A stretch of DNA of 64,000 nucleotides from Syngnathus acus (lineage: Eukaryota > Chordata > Actinopteri > Syngnathiformes > Syngnathidae). The notes under the pieces are model-generated. The model saw nothing but the letters and a program-made list of their open reading frames with translations, ran no database searches and was not told where the DNA came from. A program made the position numbers and the translations under genes. Positions 57,501 through 64,000 of this stretch are shown here, one piece after another; positions within the stretch are counted from its first letter, which is position 1, and every line of letters starts with the position of its first letter. The DNA lies in NCBI RefSeq assembly GCF_901709675.1, contig NC_051098.1, positions 2,658,500 to 2,722,499 of the forward strand, read 5' to 3'.

Positions 57501-58696
57501 ATGTGAAATTATTAACACATTATTACTTGATCATTAACACATTACTTACTAGTATAGTTGATCACTTTACATGTTATTTTCCCGTCTGTGGAGAGTGGAG
57601 CTCCAGGCCATATTTAACAAGCAGTGTTGTACCTGAATGCGTTCAATGAACGAAAGTTAATGAACTCGTTCATATTTTGGATAAACGTGAACCTGAACGT
57701 TTCACGTTTGCCCTGCGAACGTTCATTTTGGGGCCAATGAATGGTTTGAACAGCAGTTTACTTTCGTTCAAGAATGCCAGGTTTACTCTTCCTAGACTTA
57801 AAATAAAACCCCGCTAAACACACTGTAAACACACACTGTAAACAAGGCGGGAAGAAAAGGATTTGGCCACCCCGTCCACCAACAGTCGTACGGCGCTGGC
57901 GTCATCAAAATGCGACAAAAGCGCGATGACAGTCGCTCATTCAATGAAAACATCACACAACGAGTAGCCCCACTCGCCCTTTATTGTCAAACAGCAACGA
58001 TAAGGTGTGAGAGCATTTATGGAATTTGGTGAGTCCAAACACTGCCTTTAAGTATTATTATTTGTGCTCTATTCTAAAAGGTGAGCTTGTTATAAGTAAT
58101 ATTATAGTTTTCAACTGCCAAACTAACCACCGCTGTTGATAGTTACAGTAGGCGTCAGTTTGAGTGACGTGCTTGTTTTCTGACTCAACAGTGGAACGTC
58201 TGCGATGAACAAGCACGTACAGCATGAGGCGAGCTAATGACTTTCGACACTAGTGTGGGGGAGGGAGAGGAACCAATGCAAAGTTTGACCGTGTACTTTG
58301 ATATATTTTTAAAATTGTTTAATGATGACTTAAAAGGGGAAGGGGAAATCACACCATTGACTTGATGACTCAAGTAAATGAAACAATTGCAAATTGTGGG
58401 ACACATTATTGACACAAATTAGGACGTAACGCACTCTGCAAGGCAGATCAAAATTCATAAACTCACGAGGCCAATAATTCAACCCTGCAATCTACATACC
58501 ATTTTAAAAGCAATCCCAACGTATCGAGTCATGCATTGTAAATTGTTACGATTTTTAACCACAAATGAGTCGCAGGGAAGGTCTTAAAAGATATTAGTCG
58601 ATCCCCGCCCAAGCCCACAGAGAAGAAAAAGGGTACACGTTATCAATTGTACTTACCTATATCATTTTCGTTTATAGAGTCTGGGAAGCTTGCCAT
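33404..58696 (-). CDS. wsb1: wsb1, WD repeat and SOCS box-containing protein 1 (9 coding exons)
   Basis: Joined exons on the minus strand (58696-58657, 56617-56449, 55949-55666, 55473-55342, 53430-53330, 51363-51191, 50096-49983, 33770-33663, 33566-33404) give 1,284 nt, that is 427 codons plus TGA; from memory the human protein is 421 residues. Every junction keeps frame. The product begins MASFP, carries WD40 blades (for example [36 protein letters not shown]) and ends in a SOCS box with a BC box ([10 protein letters not shown]) and a Cul-type LPIP motif before YLSYKVI. The family is the substrate receptor of an Elongin B/C-cullin ubiquitin ligase; DIO2 and HIPK2 are known mammalian targets. 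The ATG at 58,696 is fixed by an in-frame TAG directly before it. Introns are 2039, 499, 192, 1911, 1966, 1094, 16212 and 96 bp. Confidence 0.97.
33663..33770 (-). CDS. wsb1: wsb1 coding exon 8
   Basis: 108 nt, acceptor GACATAG, donor GTAAGA. Encodes [18 protein letters not shown] and [16 protein letters not shown], the last blade before the SOCS box. It lies 16.2 kb from exon 7 and only 96 bp from exon 9. Confidence 0.95.
33771..34315 (-). other. wsb1 intron 7, part next to exon 8
   Basis: Mostly single-copy-looking intron sequence without coding potential. Confidence 0.5.
34316..36964 (+). mobile_element. near-5'-complete Rex1/CR1-type LINE lacking the RT core
   Basis: Begins with a GC-rich 5' UTR (GGCGCCGCGGTAGTGGCGAC) and ends with AATAAAGGACTATC and an (ATCTT)n tail. 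It is on the strand opposite to wsb1 within intron 7. The frames are long, suggesting a moderately young insertion. Confidence 0.85.
34456..36608 (+). pseudogene. LINE ORF2 with endonuclease and C-terminus, RT core deleted
   Basis: The first frame (34,456-35,340) starts with a strongly hydrophobic stretch ([19 protein letters not shown]), then the APE endonuclease: [20 protein letters not shown] and [20 protein letters not shown]. The GDFN site reads TIFNHASPS, so the catalytic Asp is absent. A shift at the C run near 35,315 moves [10 protein letters not shown] into the second frame (to 36,608). That frame runs through a proline-rich linker ([15 protein letters not shown]) straight into [16 protein letters not shown] and [18 protein letters not shown], skipping motifs A to C. 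Confidence 0.85.
37128..37243. repeat. 116-bp hairpin (inverted repeat) within the L2
   Basis: Arms of about 48-51 bp (37,128-37,178 and 37,196-37,243) share TTTTGTTCAGACA, AAGGTGTTACCTGCTGAC and TTTGGA in inverted order, around a 17-bp loop. No target duplication or transposon terminus is present. Confidence 0.9.
37487..37582 (-). mobile_element. short LINE 3' tail fragment
   Basis: (CTTAGA)n followed by CTTTATTGTCATTTTG and AACGAAATTTCGTTGCAT, the 3' end of a Rex1/CR1-type element on the minus strand. Severe 5' truncation. Confidence 0.65.
37964..38653. mobile_element. Tigger-like MITE (CAGTCAAACCTCGG ends), copy 1
   Basis: 690 bp between TA dinucleotides; ends CAGTCAAACCTCGGTTTTCG and CGAAAATCGAGGTTTGACTG. 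It interrupts the L2 between NQLL and its next segment. Internal CCGATCGCGCAACTG words are repeated. Confidence 0.92.
38911..39376 (+). mobile_element. Rex1-like 3' fragment carrying an L2 3' UTR segment
   Basis: Starts with [20 protein letters not shown] and follows the 3' UTR of the Rex1 copy at 14.3-14.6 kb, but 39,102-39,240 is an L2-type 3' UTR block that matches 17,822-17,961. It interrupts the L2 between EGC and VILNGN. Confidence 0.8.
39650..40006 (+). pseudogene. pogo-type (DDE) transposase C-terminus
   Basis: The frame reads [40 protein letters not shown] then [16 protein letters not shown], and ends in an acidic tail [15 protein letters not shown] with TGA at 40,002-40,004 or adjacent. 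This is the end of a Jerky/pogo-like transposase: FKA--LW--W, W---AW--V--ETI--GFRKAGI. The DNA-binding and catalytic parts are deleted. Confidence 0.75.
40150..40850 (+). repeat. tandem array of about 155-bp units derived from the transposase tail
   Basis: GAAGATTCCGATGGATTTAA and GTTCGATAAAATTG recur at roughly 40,285, 40,440, 40,600 and, more diverged, 40,790. Each unit restates the end of the transposase gene (GACGAAGAGTTTGAAGGATT at 39,968) and its 3' UTR. Confidence 0.88.
41761..42306. other. unassigned intron DNA
   Basis: No repeat terminus or coding signal found between the L2 3' end and the foldback element. Confidence 0.35.
43067..43302. repeat. 118-bp direct duplication at the foldback centre
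   Basis: Two units (43,067-43,184 and 43,185-43,302), each running from GTGGAT-GAAGTCG through GGCTGTCC and ACGCACGCCCGGTCCTA to CCTTTC/CCCTTCC. The second unit overlaps the right arm. Confidence 0.85.
43725..43800. mobile_element. Tigger-like left end and poly(T) inside the right foldback arm
   Basis: CAGTAATCCCTTGCTACATT after TA, then CGCGGTTTCA and poly(T). It has no counterpart in the left arm, so it was inserted after the palindrome formed, or partly replaced it. Confidence 0.65.
43897..46600. other. wsb1 intron 7, largely unassigned
   Basis: Contains short (TG)n tracts at 44,526-44,547 and 44,678-44,727. No coding or transposon end is supported. Confidence 0.4.
46602..47294. mobile_element. 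Tigger-like MITE (CAGTCAAACCTCGG ends), copy 2
   Basis: 693 bp between TA dinucleotides; ends as in copy 1 at 37,964 and closely similar throughout. Contains a transposase start remnant at 47,067-46,990. Confidence 0.94.
46990..47067 (-). pseudogene. transposase N-terminal remnant in the Tigger MITE
   Basis: The ATG at 47,067 opens [20 protein letters not shown] and stops 25 codons in. A lysine-rich MPPKK start is common in Tigger-type transposases. It ties the MITE to an autonomous Tigger family but makes no useful protein. Confidence 0.5.
47379..47700 (+). mobile_element. full-length tRNA-derived SINE (second family)
   Basis: tRNA-like head with A-box region TGGCCTAGTGGTAGAG and B box GGTTCAAACCC (47,430-47,440), a body (GATTCCCGAGCGCGGCACCG) and a tail GACGATCATTGGGACTTTAA with (TTAATCT)n. 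It is the reference copy for 7.56, 9.31 and 60.42 kb. Confidence 0.9.
47701..48600. other. wsb1 intron 7, unassigned
   Basis: A short minus-orientation-independent stretch at 48.1-48.6 kb has open frames, none recognised. It precedes the Tc1 remnant and may belong to it. Confidence 0.35.
48650..48708. repeat. (CCAT)n microsatellite
   Basis: About fourteen CCAT units, immediately before the Tc1 transposase remnant. Confidence 0.97.
48709..48998 (+). pseudogene. Tc1-like transposase C-terminus
   Basis: The frame reads [50 protein letters not shown]-like [20 protein letters not shown] and [10 protein letters not shown]-stop. In Tc1 transposases the site is SPDLNPIENLW, where E is the last catalytic acid; here it is G. 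The rest of the gene is replaced by the CCAT tract. Confidence 0.85.
48999..49982. other. wsb1 intron 7, end next to exon 7
   Basis: AT-rich; the first 150 bp may be Tc1 3' sequence. Nothing else supported. Confidence 0.4.
49983..50096 (-). CDS. wsb1: wsb1 coding exon 7, followed by a GC donor
   Basis: 114 nt. The acceptor is TTTTCACAG and the exon reads [18 protein letters not shown], then [19 protein letters not shown]. The donor is AG|GCAAGT rather than GT. The only nearby GT would shift exon 8 out of frame, whereas the GC donor restores the expected DDRLVRFW sequence. Confidence 0.94.
50920..51092. mobile_element. short hAT MITE in wsb1 intron 6
   Basis: 173 bp, ends AGGGATGCACCGATACCA and AGTATCGGTGCATCCCT, with a perfect 8-bp duplication CATGTTTA (50,912-50,919 and 51,093-51,100). 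Non-coding. Confidence 0.9.
51191..51363 (-). CDS. wsb1: wsb1 coding exon 6
   Basis: 173 nt, acceptor TTTGCAG, donor GTGAGA. Encodes [18 protein letters not shown] and [18 protein letters not shown], close to mammalian WSB1 throughout. Confidence 0.97.
51364..53329 (-). other. wsb1: wsb1 intron 5
   Basis: No transposon ends were recognised. A (CA)n tract lies at about 51,973-52,003. Short frames at 52.4-52.8 kb are not supported. Confidence 0.5.
53330..53430 (-). CDS. wsb1: wsb1 coding exon 5
   Basis: 101 nt, acceptor CTTTAG, donor GTACGT. Encodes [18 protein letters not shown] and [11 protein letters not shown]. The end is in phase 0, so the next exon starts with a full valine codon. Confidence 0.95.
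53740..53960 (+). mobile_element. Tigger-like fragment in wsb1 intron 4
   Basis: CAGTAATCACTCGCTATATC with ACGGTTCACGTTTCACAG is the left end of the CAGTAATCCCTCGC family (compare 26,180). The right end is absent. Confidence 0.6.
54054..55088. mobile_element. mariner-type MITE in wsb1 intron 4, with a nested pogo-type fragment
   Basis: Between TA dinucleotides, ends CAGGACTGTCTCAGAAAATT and AATTTTCTGAGAAAGTCCTG. Inner arms GAAATATTGCAAGCC and GGCTTGCAATATTTC also pair. A pogo-type fragment (54,135-54,745) interrupts its left half. Confidence 0.88.
54135..54745. mobile_element. pogo-type fragment, same family as the foldback
   Basis: After TA it starts CCGTAATTTTCGGACTATAA as at 42,309 and continues through the same arm, including two copies of GATCGTCCTTTGTCAACAAT with AACAGGCCCATACAA. 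The right end is missing. Confidence 0.8.
55342..55473 (-). CDS. wsb1: wsb1 coding exon 4
   Basis: 132 nt, acceptor CTCAG, donor GTGTGT. Encodes [16 protein letters not shown] and [16 protein letters not shown], a WD40 blade with the usual WD-type ending. Confidence 0.95.
55666..55949 (-). CDS. wsb1: wsb1 coding exon 3
   Basis: 284 nt with a pyrimidine-rich TTTTTCAG acceptor and a GTGAGG donor. It encodes a low-complexity linker ([13 protein letters not shown]), then [17 protein letters not shown] and [17 protein letters not shown], a complete WD blade. The linker is a few residues longer than in human, which accounts for much of the length difference. Confidence 0.96.
56449..56617 (-). CDS. 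wsb1: wsb1 coding exon 2
   Basis: 169 nt between a TTTACAG acceptor and a GTAAGT donor. It encodes the segment ending in [19 protein letters not shown], with [11 protein letters not shown] near its start; this opens the first propeller blade and is very like mammalian WSB1. Confidence 0.96.
56618..58656 (-). other. wsb1: wsb1 intron 1
   Basis: Holds a pogo-type MITE left-end fragment at 57,421-57,510 (ATATTTTCCGGACTATTAGT with GTGCGACTTATAATCAGG) and a diverged hAT-like stretch of GAACG words at 57,626-57,790. No coding sequence is seen. Confidence 0.5.
58657..58696 (-). CDS. wsb1: wsb1 coding exon 1
   Basis: Forty coding bases reading [13 protein letters not shown] plus one base of the next codon, followed by a GTAAGT donor. 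The start is preceded by an in-frame stop and followed by G at +4. The 13 residues align without gaps to the human N-terminus as I recall it. Confidence 0.93.
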
Positions 58697-59034
58697 CTAA
58701 CTGAGGGCAGAGACAAAGAAAAGCCAAGCTCCGACGGTAAAACCAAGATTAAAGTGGAAATTCGACGGCTGCGGATGAAGATAGCTTTTCTTCCACCTTC
58801 GGCTTCTGCTAGCGTCAGTAAATCCCTCCGCCTCAAAACCGCACTGCTGGGTAGAAAACGTAGTCGTCGTAAAACCCTTGATTACTTCAACACTTTACTT
58901 ACTCTTTTGAATGTGATAATAAAACTGGCAAATATACGTCCTACAAACCGTTGCCGTTCTAATCACAATGCGAATTATACTAGCTTCTAAACGTAGACTG
59001 CAGTACAATGTATCAAGCTATTTTCATCCGGGGA

Positions 59035-59095
59035 GGCCGGGAGGGGCGATACTTTAAGAGTAGGCGGTGCTTCAGTATTTCATTTACGTCAGCAG
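59035..59095 (-). promoter_or_regulatory. possible wsb1 promoter elements
   Basis: About 345-395 bp upstream of the wsb1 ATG there is a GC-rich stretch with GGGGCG and a CRE-like TTACGTCA at 59,084-59,091. No TATA box was seen. Position fits a TATA-less promoter, but a non-coding first exon cannot be excluded. Confidence 0.3.
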
Positions 59096-59329
59096 AGTTT
59101 CCATAGAAATACTATTAACGCCCTCTTTTGGTGTTTTTGTTATGGTGTTAACTTTATTTTTTTGGAAAGCATATATCAAATTCTTTTAGCCTGTTTCATA
59201 ATCGTAATTATTCCGTTGCCACAGTGAAAAGGAGTTTTAATGCATTTATTTCATTGTTATAGTGTGAGAATATACATTTATTTATTACTTTGTAGGTTCT
59301 AGGATTGATTTTTCCCCTAGGGATTGACA

Positions 59330-59685
59330 ACAGGACGATGAAGAAAAAGACAAAATTTCAACGTTGGTACCATTGTACTATGATAATGTTTTCTTTTCTC
59401 TGGACACATCAGCGTCCTGTACTTTTTGCGCTATGTTCTGACTGTCTGCTGTATGCACACTTGCTCCGTTTTGCTCCTCTTATTTGTTGTGTTATTTGTT
59501 TCTTTATTTATTCCTCACTCTTATTATTCATTGTTTGTGCCTTCTTGTTTTTATTTTGTGTTGTTTACTTGTATGCATATCGTGTACTATGTCTCGTCAC
59601 CGTGGGATAGTGGAAACGTAATTTCGATATCTTTGTGCGTCTTGGCGTGTGAAGAGATTGACAATAAAGCGTACAGCATTAATGC
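59330..59685 (+). mobile_element. Rex1-like 3' UTR fragment
   Basis: TGTGCCTTCTTGTTTTTATT, GTCTCGTCACCGTGGGATAG and GAGATTGACAATAAAGC match, inverted, the 3' UTR of the Rex1 at 1.7-1.95 kb. The hydrophobic open frame across it is not a gene. Confidence 0.75.
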
Positions 59686-59917
59686 AAATTTTATCATTGG
59701 GGTCATGAGCAGATGTATCAAAAGTATTCACATTGACTACTCAAGTATAGATAATGAGATTGAAACATGATTTAAAAGAAGTTGAAGTAGCTAGCTTTTT
59801 ACTCAACTGTAAAAGTATTGGTAACTATTTGAAATGTAAAAATTATGCAAGGAGAAAAAAATACAACGAACTGGAAGCCGTCAAACATAGTTACACAAAT
59901 AAATTAGGTGTCTGGTT

Positions 59918-60907
59918 ACAATTTTTATTGTTTTGATGCAGCCGTCAACTCAAATCCACATTTTCAAAACAGTTAACGCAGAGGGCTAAACACATGCCAC
60001 AGTGGTCAAAATGACACATTTTTTTGCAAAAGGCTCCAACTGTGCCAAAATATTTAAAATATGAAACAAAAGCACAAGTGACACAAGTGAGCACCTCCAA
60101 TAAATAACAAGCATTACCCAATGGGCAACAAAATACAGCACTCGTGTGAATCAGTGCACCATTGCTTGTCATCGCAGCCTATACGTACACAGCTTACATT
60201 GCAGCCTATACATAGCTTACATGCAGTCAAATGTGCCCTCTTGCAAAAAATGCATCAAGAATCAGATAGGCTTTTTTTTCTGACTGTGGCTGACAACTGA
60301 AATATTCACACAGAGAATACGTGGAAAAATACATTATTGTGTGAGAAATTAGGAAAGTAAAGTATTTTACAATAAAGAACAAAAATCTATAGTAGGCCTA
60401 TACTATAAGAGTACAAAGATCGCCAAATGATTCCCGAGCGCGGCACCGCTGCTGCTCACTGCTCCCCTCCCCCCCAGGGGATGGATCAAAATCACACGGG
60501 GATGGGTTAAATGCAGAGGACAAATTTCAGATGTGTGTGTGACGATCATTGGGACTTTAACTTTAACTTTTTAACTTTACAAGAGATAGCCACAAATGAT
60601 ATTCGTGTGTCTCTTCTGAGCCCTTCCAGCTAGACCTCCACCTCGTACACACACTCTTCCTCTGACTTCTCTACCTCTTACTCTCACTCTACCTCTCATC
60701 TGCCTTAGACCTCCTCGATCCATGCTTGCAAAAAACAACACAGGCCTGAAGACTGATAGCAAATTGAAACATTTTGTGAAGAAGTGTCAGACAGGTGCTT
60801 TTAATGATTGCATACTGATCAGGGAGTTTCTACGAGCTCGGAGCATATGGTTTCTGTTTCGGAAGCGCGGCTTAAACAATGGAGTTTGGACTTCTTGAAT
60901 GACATCT
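59918..60907. repeat. interspersed repeat, copy 2 of the pair with 29.2 kb, interrupted
   Basis: 59,918-59,960 and about 60,685-60,907 match the 29,226-29,486 repeat in order; about 725 bp in between includes the SINE at 60,417. Confidence 0.65.
60417..60585 (+). mobile_element. tRNA SINE (second family), 5'-truncated
   Basis: Matches the 47.5 kb copy from GATCGCCAAATGATTCCCGA to GACGATCATTGGGACTTTAA, with a (CTTTAA)n tail. Confidence 0.88.
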
Positions 60908-63014
60908 GTGTTAACTGTTTTGCAAAAGGGTGGGAAAACTGTTGTCAATCCAATGACAATGGGTTACATATTTGCATGAGCCATCTTCTCCTCAGCTGAG
61001 ATGGTGATGATGAAGACTGAGAGGTTCCCAGTTTCTTCAAACAGGTCAAAGCAATCAATAAAAACTGTAACACTGCTTGACACGCCCACTCGCCCAAGCT
61101 GTCGGAAGCGAAGATGAAAAAGCTCTCGTACGCATGTGTTCAGTGTTTCCGGTGAAGCATTTACCTTGAAGTTCCAGACACAAGTGGCGTGTCGTCGCTC
61201 GACCAATCTTCGGGCAACTCGATGTATTAAGCGTTGAGAAGAGGGTAGGAAAGCGTAGAAGAGAGGCAAAATTAAGGTTGCTTCCTTCAGGCTGCAAAAA
61301 ACACTGGCAGCATCACCATTAAGAGCCTTTTGATGCTCCTTGTATGTACGTCTTAAGTTGGTAAATTAAAATGAACTGAGGCAATGTAACACAAGTAAAG
61401 AAGGCGCTGCACTGTTTAGCTTAGTTTTTTTATGTGGCTGTCCATGAAGACCTGACAAGTGCTACAATCATGAAAAACCTTGTTTAAAGCACACAGATGC
61501 AGTAGAGTTACCGCAAAATAAGTTCTGATAAGTCTGTTTATATTGAAAAATACAAAAAGCATTTAAAAGTACAATAAAGTGTTTAAAACTACAATAAAAG
61601 GTTCATTAAAGTCTTGTGTGGATATTGTAACAATATATTTTCTCTATCGCGGGTGGTCTTGGAACCAATTATCCGCGATAAACGAGGGATTACTGTACCA
61701 CCCTTGAGGTGGAGCCACGACTGTCGGGCTGGGTGCTTACCAAGTTGGGCACACCATACAAGTCAGACAAGTTTTTTTTTTTTAGGCTGTGTCATAAGAA
61801 GTGTCCTGTCACCATGGGTTTGCGTGCTCGTGAATATTTTACCAATACATTTTCCCAAGCTACATTGAAAGGGCTCTCAACATAATCATCCACTCAGTCA
61901 ATTTGCTCATGACTAAAATAGTATGTATTTAAGGAGCACTGAATGAAGAGGATTATTTAGGTTAATTTGGCAGACGGGGTTAAAAAAAACAACCCCAACA
62001 ACAATAAAAGATACATTTATTTTTTGCTTCGAGTGTGCCTGTGAGTTGTAGTGTTCAGTAAACAGACTAAAAATGTCAACCAGAACACTCATATGCAGCT
62101 ATCTATTAACAGAGGTCACAATGTCATTGTCCAAAAAAAAAAAGATAACAGAAGTATACAGGGGTGACCATATGTCACGAGACAAAAACAAACACCACCC
62201 CTAAAAAAAAAAAAACCTTAAGTATTTTTTATGATTCTTGCTCAGACTTTTTTTGCAGTATGAATTAAAAATAATGGAAAATCATAAGCACCGTACGTGT
62301 CCTTGGTCCTTATGTTAGATTGATGAACTTGTTGCAATGGTTCACTGTGGACTTTTGGACAGTTACAGCTTTAATGACCACAATATCTGGATGCATAAAA
62401 ATATATATTTCTGTAACCCCCAGTTGTTGGAGGAGAAAATCCAACACTCATGATACAGTTGTGTATATAAAGGGGCATTTTCCATGTCTTGGATTTGAAA
62501 TGCCCATCCTGAGGATGCCTAATCACAAACAGAATATGCTACTGTAAAGAGAAAAGTAACAAAGGTAGAAACAATCTCTTGCTATAGTTAGTAAACCCCT
62601 AAGGAGAGGTTTTGAGGACAGGGTTAAAAAAATAAGGATAGAGACTAATACTTTTCATATTGCAATTAACATGGTATATCATCAAATTATCATTATACAG
62701 GAAAAAACAAACAAAATTAATGACAGTTAGTACCAATCTGTTTTGTGAGTCCAGGCATTTTCCTTAGAAAGAAGGGTTGGAGGTCTTGCCTGGTATCAGG
62801 GTGGGGCTGTGTGTAGTGGGTTATAGGAAGAGCTTCAATACCTACACTAATGGACCGTTCCACTGTCACCATGGTAACGATATATGGTGGAGCATGGGAG
62901 GATCTGAAATATGAACATCATTTAAATCTTCCCCGATGCCACTCCAATACAAATACTGTGAATGAATGAGTCAATTAGCGTTCAATTGGGCGTGGCATAT
63001 TGATTATGAATTTA
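60908..63014. other. upstream intergenic DNA with a Tigger-like end
   Basis: AAACGAGGGATTACTG at 61,680-61,695 is a right end of the family at 26,180. Other sequence is unassigned; the minus frames at 60.96-61.30 kb have no recognisable domain. Confidence 0.45.
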
Positions 63015-63017
63015 TAC

Positions 63018-63112
63018 CGGAAACCGGAGTGCCCGGAGAAAACCCACGTGGGCACGGGGAGAACATGCAAACTACACGCAGGGAGGGCCGGAGGTGGAAT
63101 CGAACCCGCACG
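63018..63112 (-). mobile_element. GGAT-type SINE, head-proximal fragment
   Basis: GGAGTGCCCGGAGAAAACCC, then GAGGTGGAATCGAACCCGCA, the B-box side of the SINE on the minus strand. Tail side missing. Confidence 0.8.
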
Positions 63113-63559
63113 GCTTGTATTATAACTACAAGAAAAATCACAAAAACTGTTGGCAAATGTCTGGCGAACGTTTTGCCAACATTTGCGACAATGAAGAAAC
63201 CCTGACGAACTTTGATGAGAATGCAACATTTATTGCCTTTGAAAACACTTGGACTTGTTCGCCACTCAGTGGGATAGAGGCTTAAGTGTAGTCATGAAAC
63301 ATGCTAGGTTTAGGCTTTATACAGAGACAATGATGATGCAACAAGCTCATTTGCAGGACAGGTTGGATGAGTGGGGAGAAGCTTACCATGACTCTGTCTC
63401 ACTGCGTTGCCCGTTTTCTTCCTGAGTGGTTGCTCTTCTTGATTGACATTCTTCCTCTATGGACAGATAAACACACAGTGTCTAACTTAAATGTCATTAG
63501 TTGTCAGTTTGATAGAGCTTATAGAAACATTCCCTTTTCATTGACCAGCTTCCCACCCT

Positions 63560-63830
63560 GATGTAATGTGATACATGTTGGCTCCAATAATACTAGGATG
63601 AGGCTATTAGAGCTCACAAAGAAAAACATAGCTAGGATTTATGATCTCGCCAGAAAGATGAGTCAGCATCAGGTAATTGTCTCTGGCTCCTTGCCTACGA
63701 GGGGTAATGATGAGAGGTTTAGCAGATGACTTTCGCTTAAATGGTGGCTGGCTAGCTTCTGTAGTGAGCAGGGACTGCAGTTTGTAGACAATAGGCCCTC
63801 TTTCAGCCCATTATGAAAACATAGATTACT
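63560..63830 (+). pseudogene. LINE ORF1 remnant with SGNH esterase-like segment
   Basis: HVGSNNTRMRLLELTKKNIA, then HQVIVSGSLPTRGNDERFSR and WWLASFCSEQGLQFVDN follow the pattern of the SGNH/GDSL esterase domain in ORF1 of fish L2/CR1-type LINEs. A TGA interrupts the frame after RFSR. The rest of the element is not recognisable before the window ends. Confidence 0.6.
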
Positions 63831-64000
63831 GTTTGAGCCTTCCATGAGAGTTCACATTAGAGCAGGACACGTGACAGGTGATTAGCGAGCCTGTAAGAAC
63901 CAGTATTGAGTCTGTAAAGCTACAATGTGTGCAGAATTTTTAGGCAAATTTTATTTTTGAATTTTACTGCGCAAATTGTGTATTGGAAGCTTAATTTTGT

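Noticed and set aside
59305-59770. Hydrophobic 101- and 114-codon frames resembling a membrane protein
   Set aside because: The sequence is the T-rich 3' UTR of a Rex1-type LINE.
60964-61297. Two overlapping minus-strand frames of 80 and 101 codons
   Set aside because: No known motif, no splice or promoter context; probably old repeat or chance.
1-64000. CRISPR arrays, rRNA genes, bacterial operons or phage
   Set aside because: The direct repeats are microsatellites or transposon copies without regular unique spacers, and the gene structure is that of a vertebrate.

Overview
The window is vertebrate nuclear DNA, almost certainly from an acanthomorph (percomorph-type) teleost. The evidence is a spliced vertebrate gene with long introns, the pairing of wsb1 with a ksr-type exon, and a fish-typical transposon load: Rex1/Babar-like, Rex3-like and L2/Maui-like LINEs, two tRNA-derived SINE families, many hAT elements with 8-bp target duplications, Tigger/pogo-like elements with TA duplications, Tc1 remnants and a Ty3/gypsy element. 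No bacterial-type operon, CRISPR array or rRNA gene is present. The species cannot be named from sequence alone.

Host genes. The minus strand from 58,696 down to 33,404 carries a complete wsb1 gene: nine coding exons, 427 codons and the stop, intact splice sites, and a WD40 propeller followed by a SOCS box. Its seventh intron is about 16.2 kb, starts with a GC donor, and is mostly transposons. The 3' UTR runs to about 32.0 or 31.8 kb and ends in a 224-bp tandem duplication that carries the poly(A) signal twice. Beyond it on the same strand lies one exon (4,854-5,001) that reads like the CA1 region of a KSR scaffold kinase; wsb1 followed by ksr1 in the same orientation is the order I recall for the human locus. 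A TATA-preceded candidate first exon of unknown identity sits at 23,003-23,161, also on the minus strand.

Repeat layout. 1-1,070 is the 5' end of a gypsy element (LTR plus gag). 1.5-4.55 kb is a three-layer nest (Tigger fragment containing a hAT containing Rex1). 5.1-6.45 kb is a hAT inside a hAT. 7.56-12.56 kb holds two degenerate copies of a RTE-like LINE, one splitting a SINE and the other inside a TA-flanked MITE. 13-18.1 kb holds Rex1, Rex3, a TTAA-flanked element and broken L2 pieces. 19.9-28.4 kb holds a SINE within a SINE, the second hAT copy, a TTAA MITE, a Tigger MITE and a hAT that splits another SINE. 34.3-47.3 kb, inside wsb1 intron 7, holds a LINE that has lost its reverse transcriptase core, an old L2 broken by several later insertions, a near-perfect 1.6-kb foldback element and a Tigger MITE. 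The smaller wsb1 introns hold a mariner MITE and a short hAT MITE. 59-64 kb upstream of wsb1 holds LINE and SINE fragments only.

How it fits together: wsb1 is the only gene that is complete here. All recognisable transposon reading frames I examined are truncated, frameshifted or stopped, so the interest of the window lies in wsb1 structure, the wsb1-ksr neighbourhood, and the layered insertion history, which can be ordered by target duplications.
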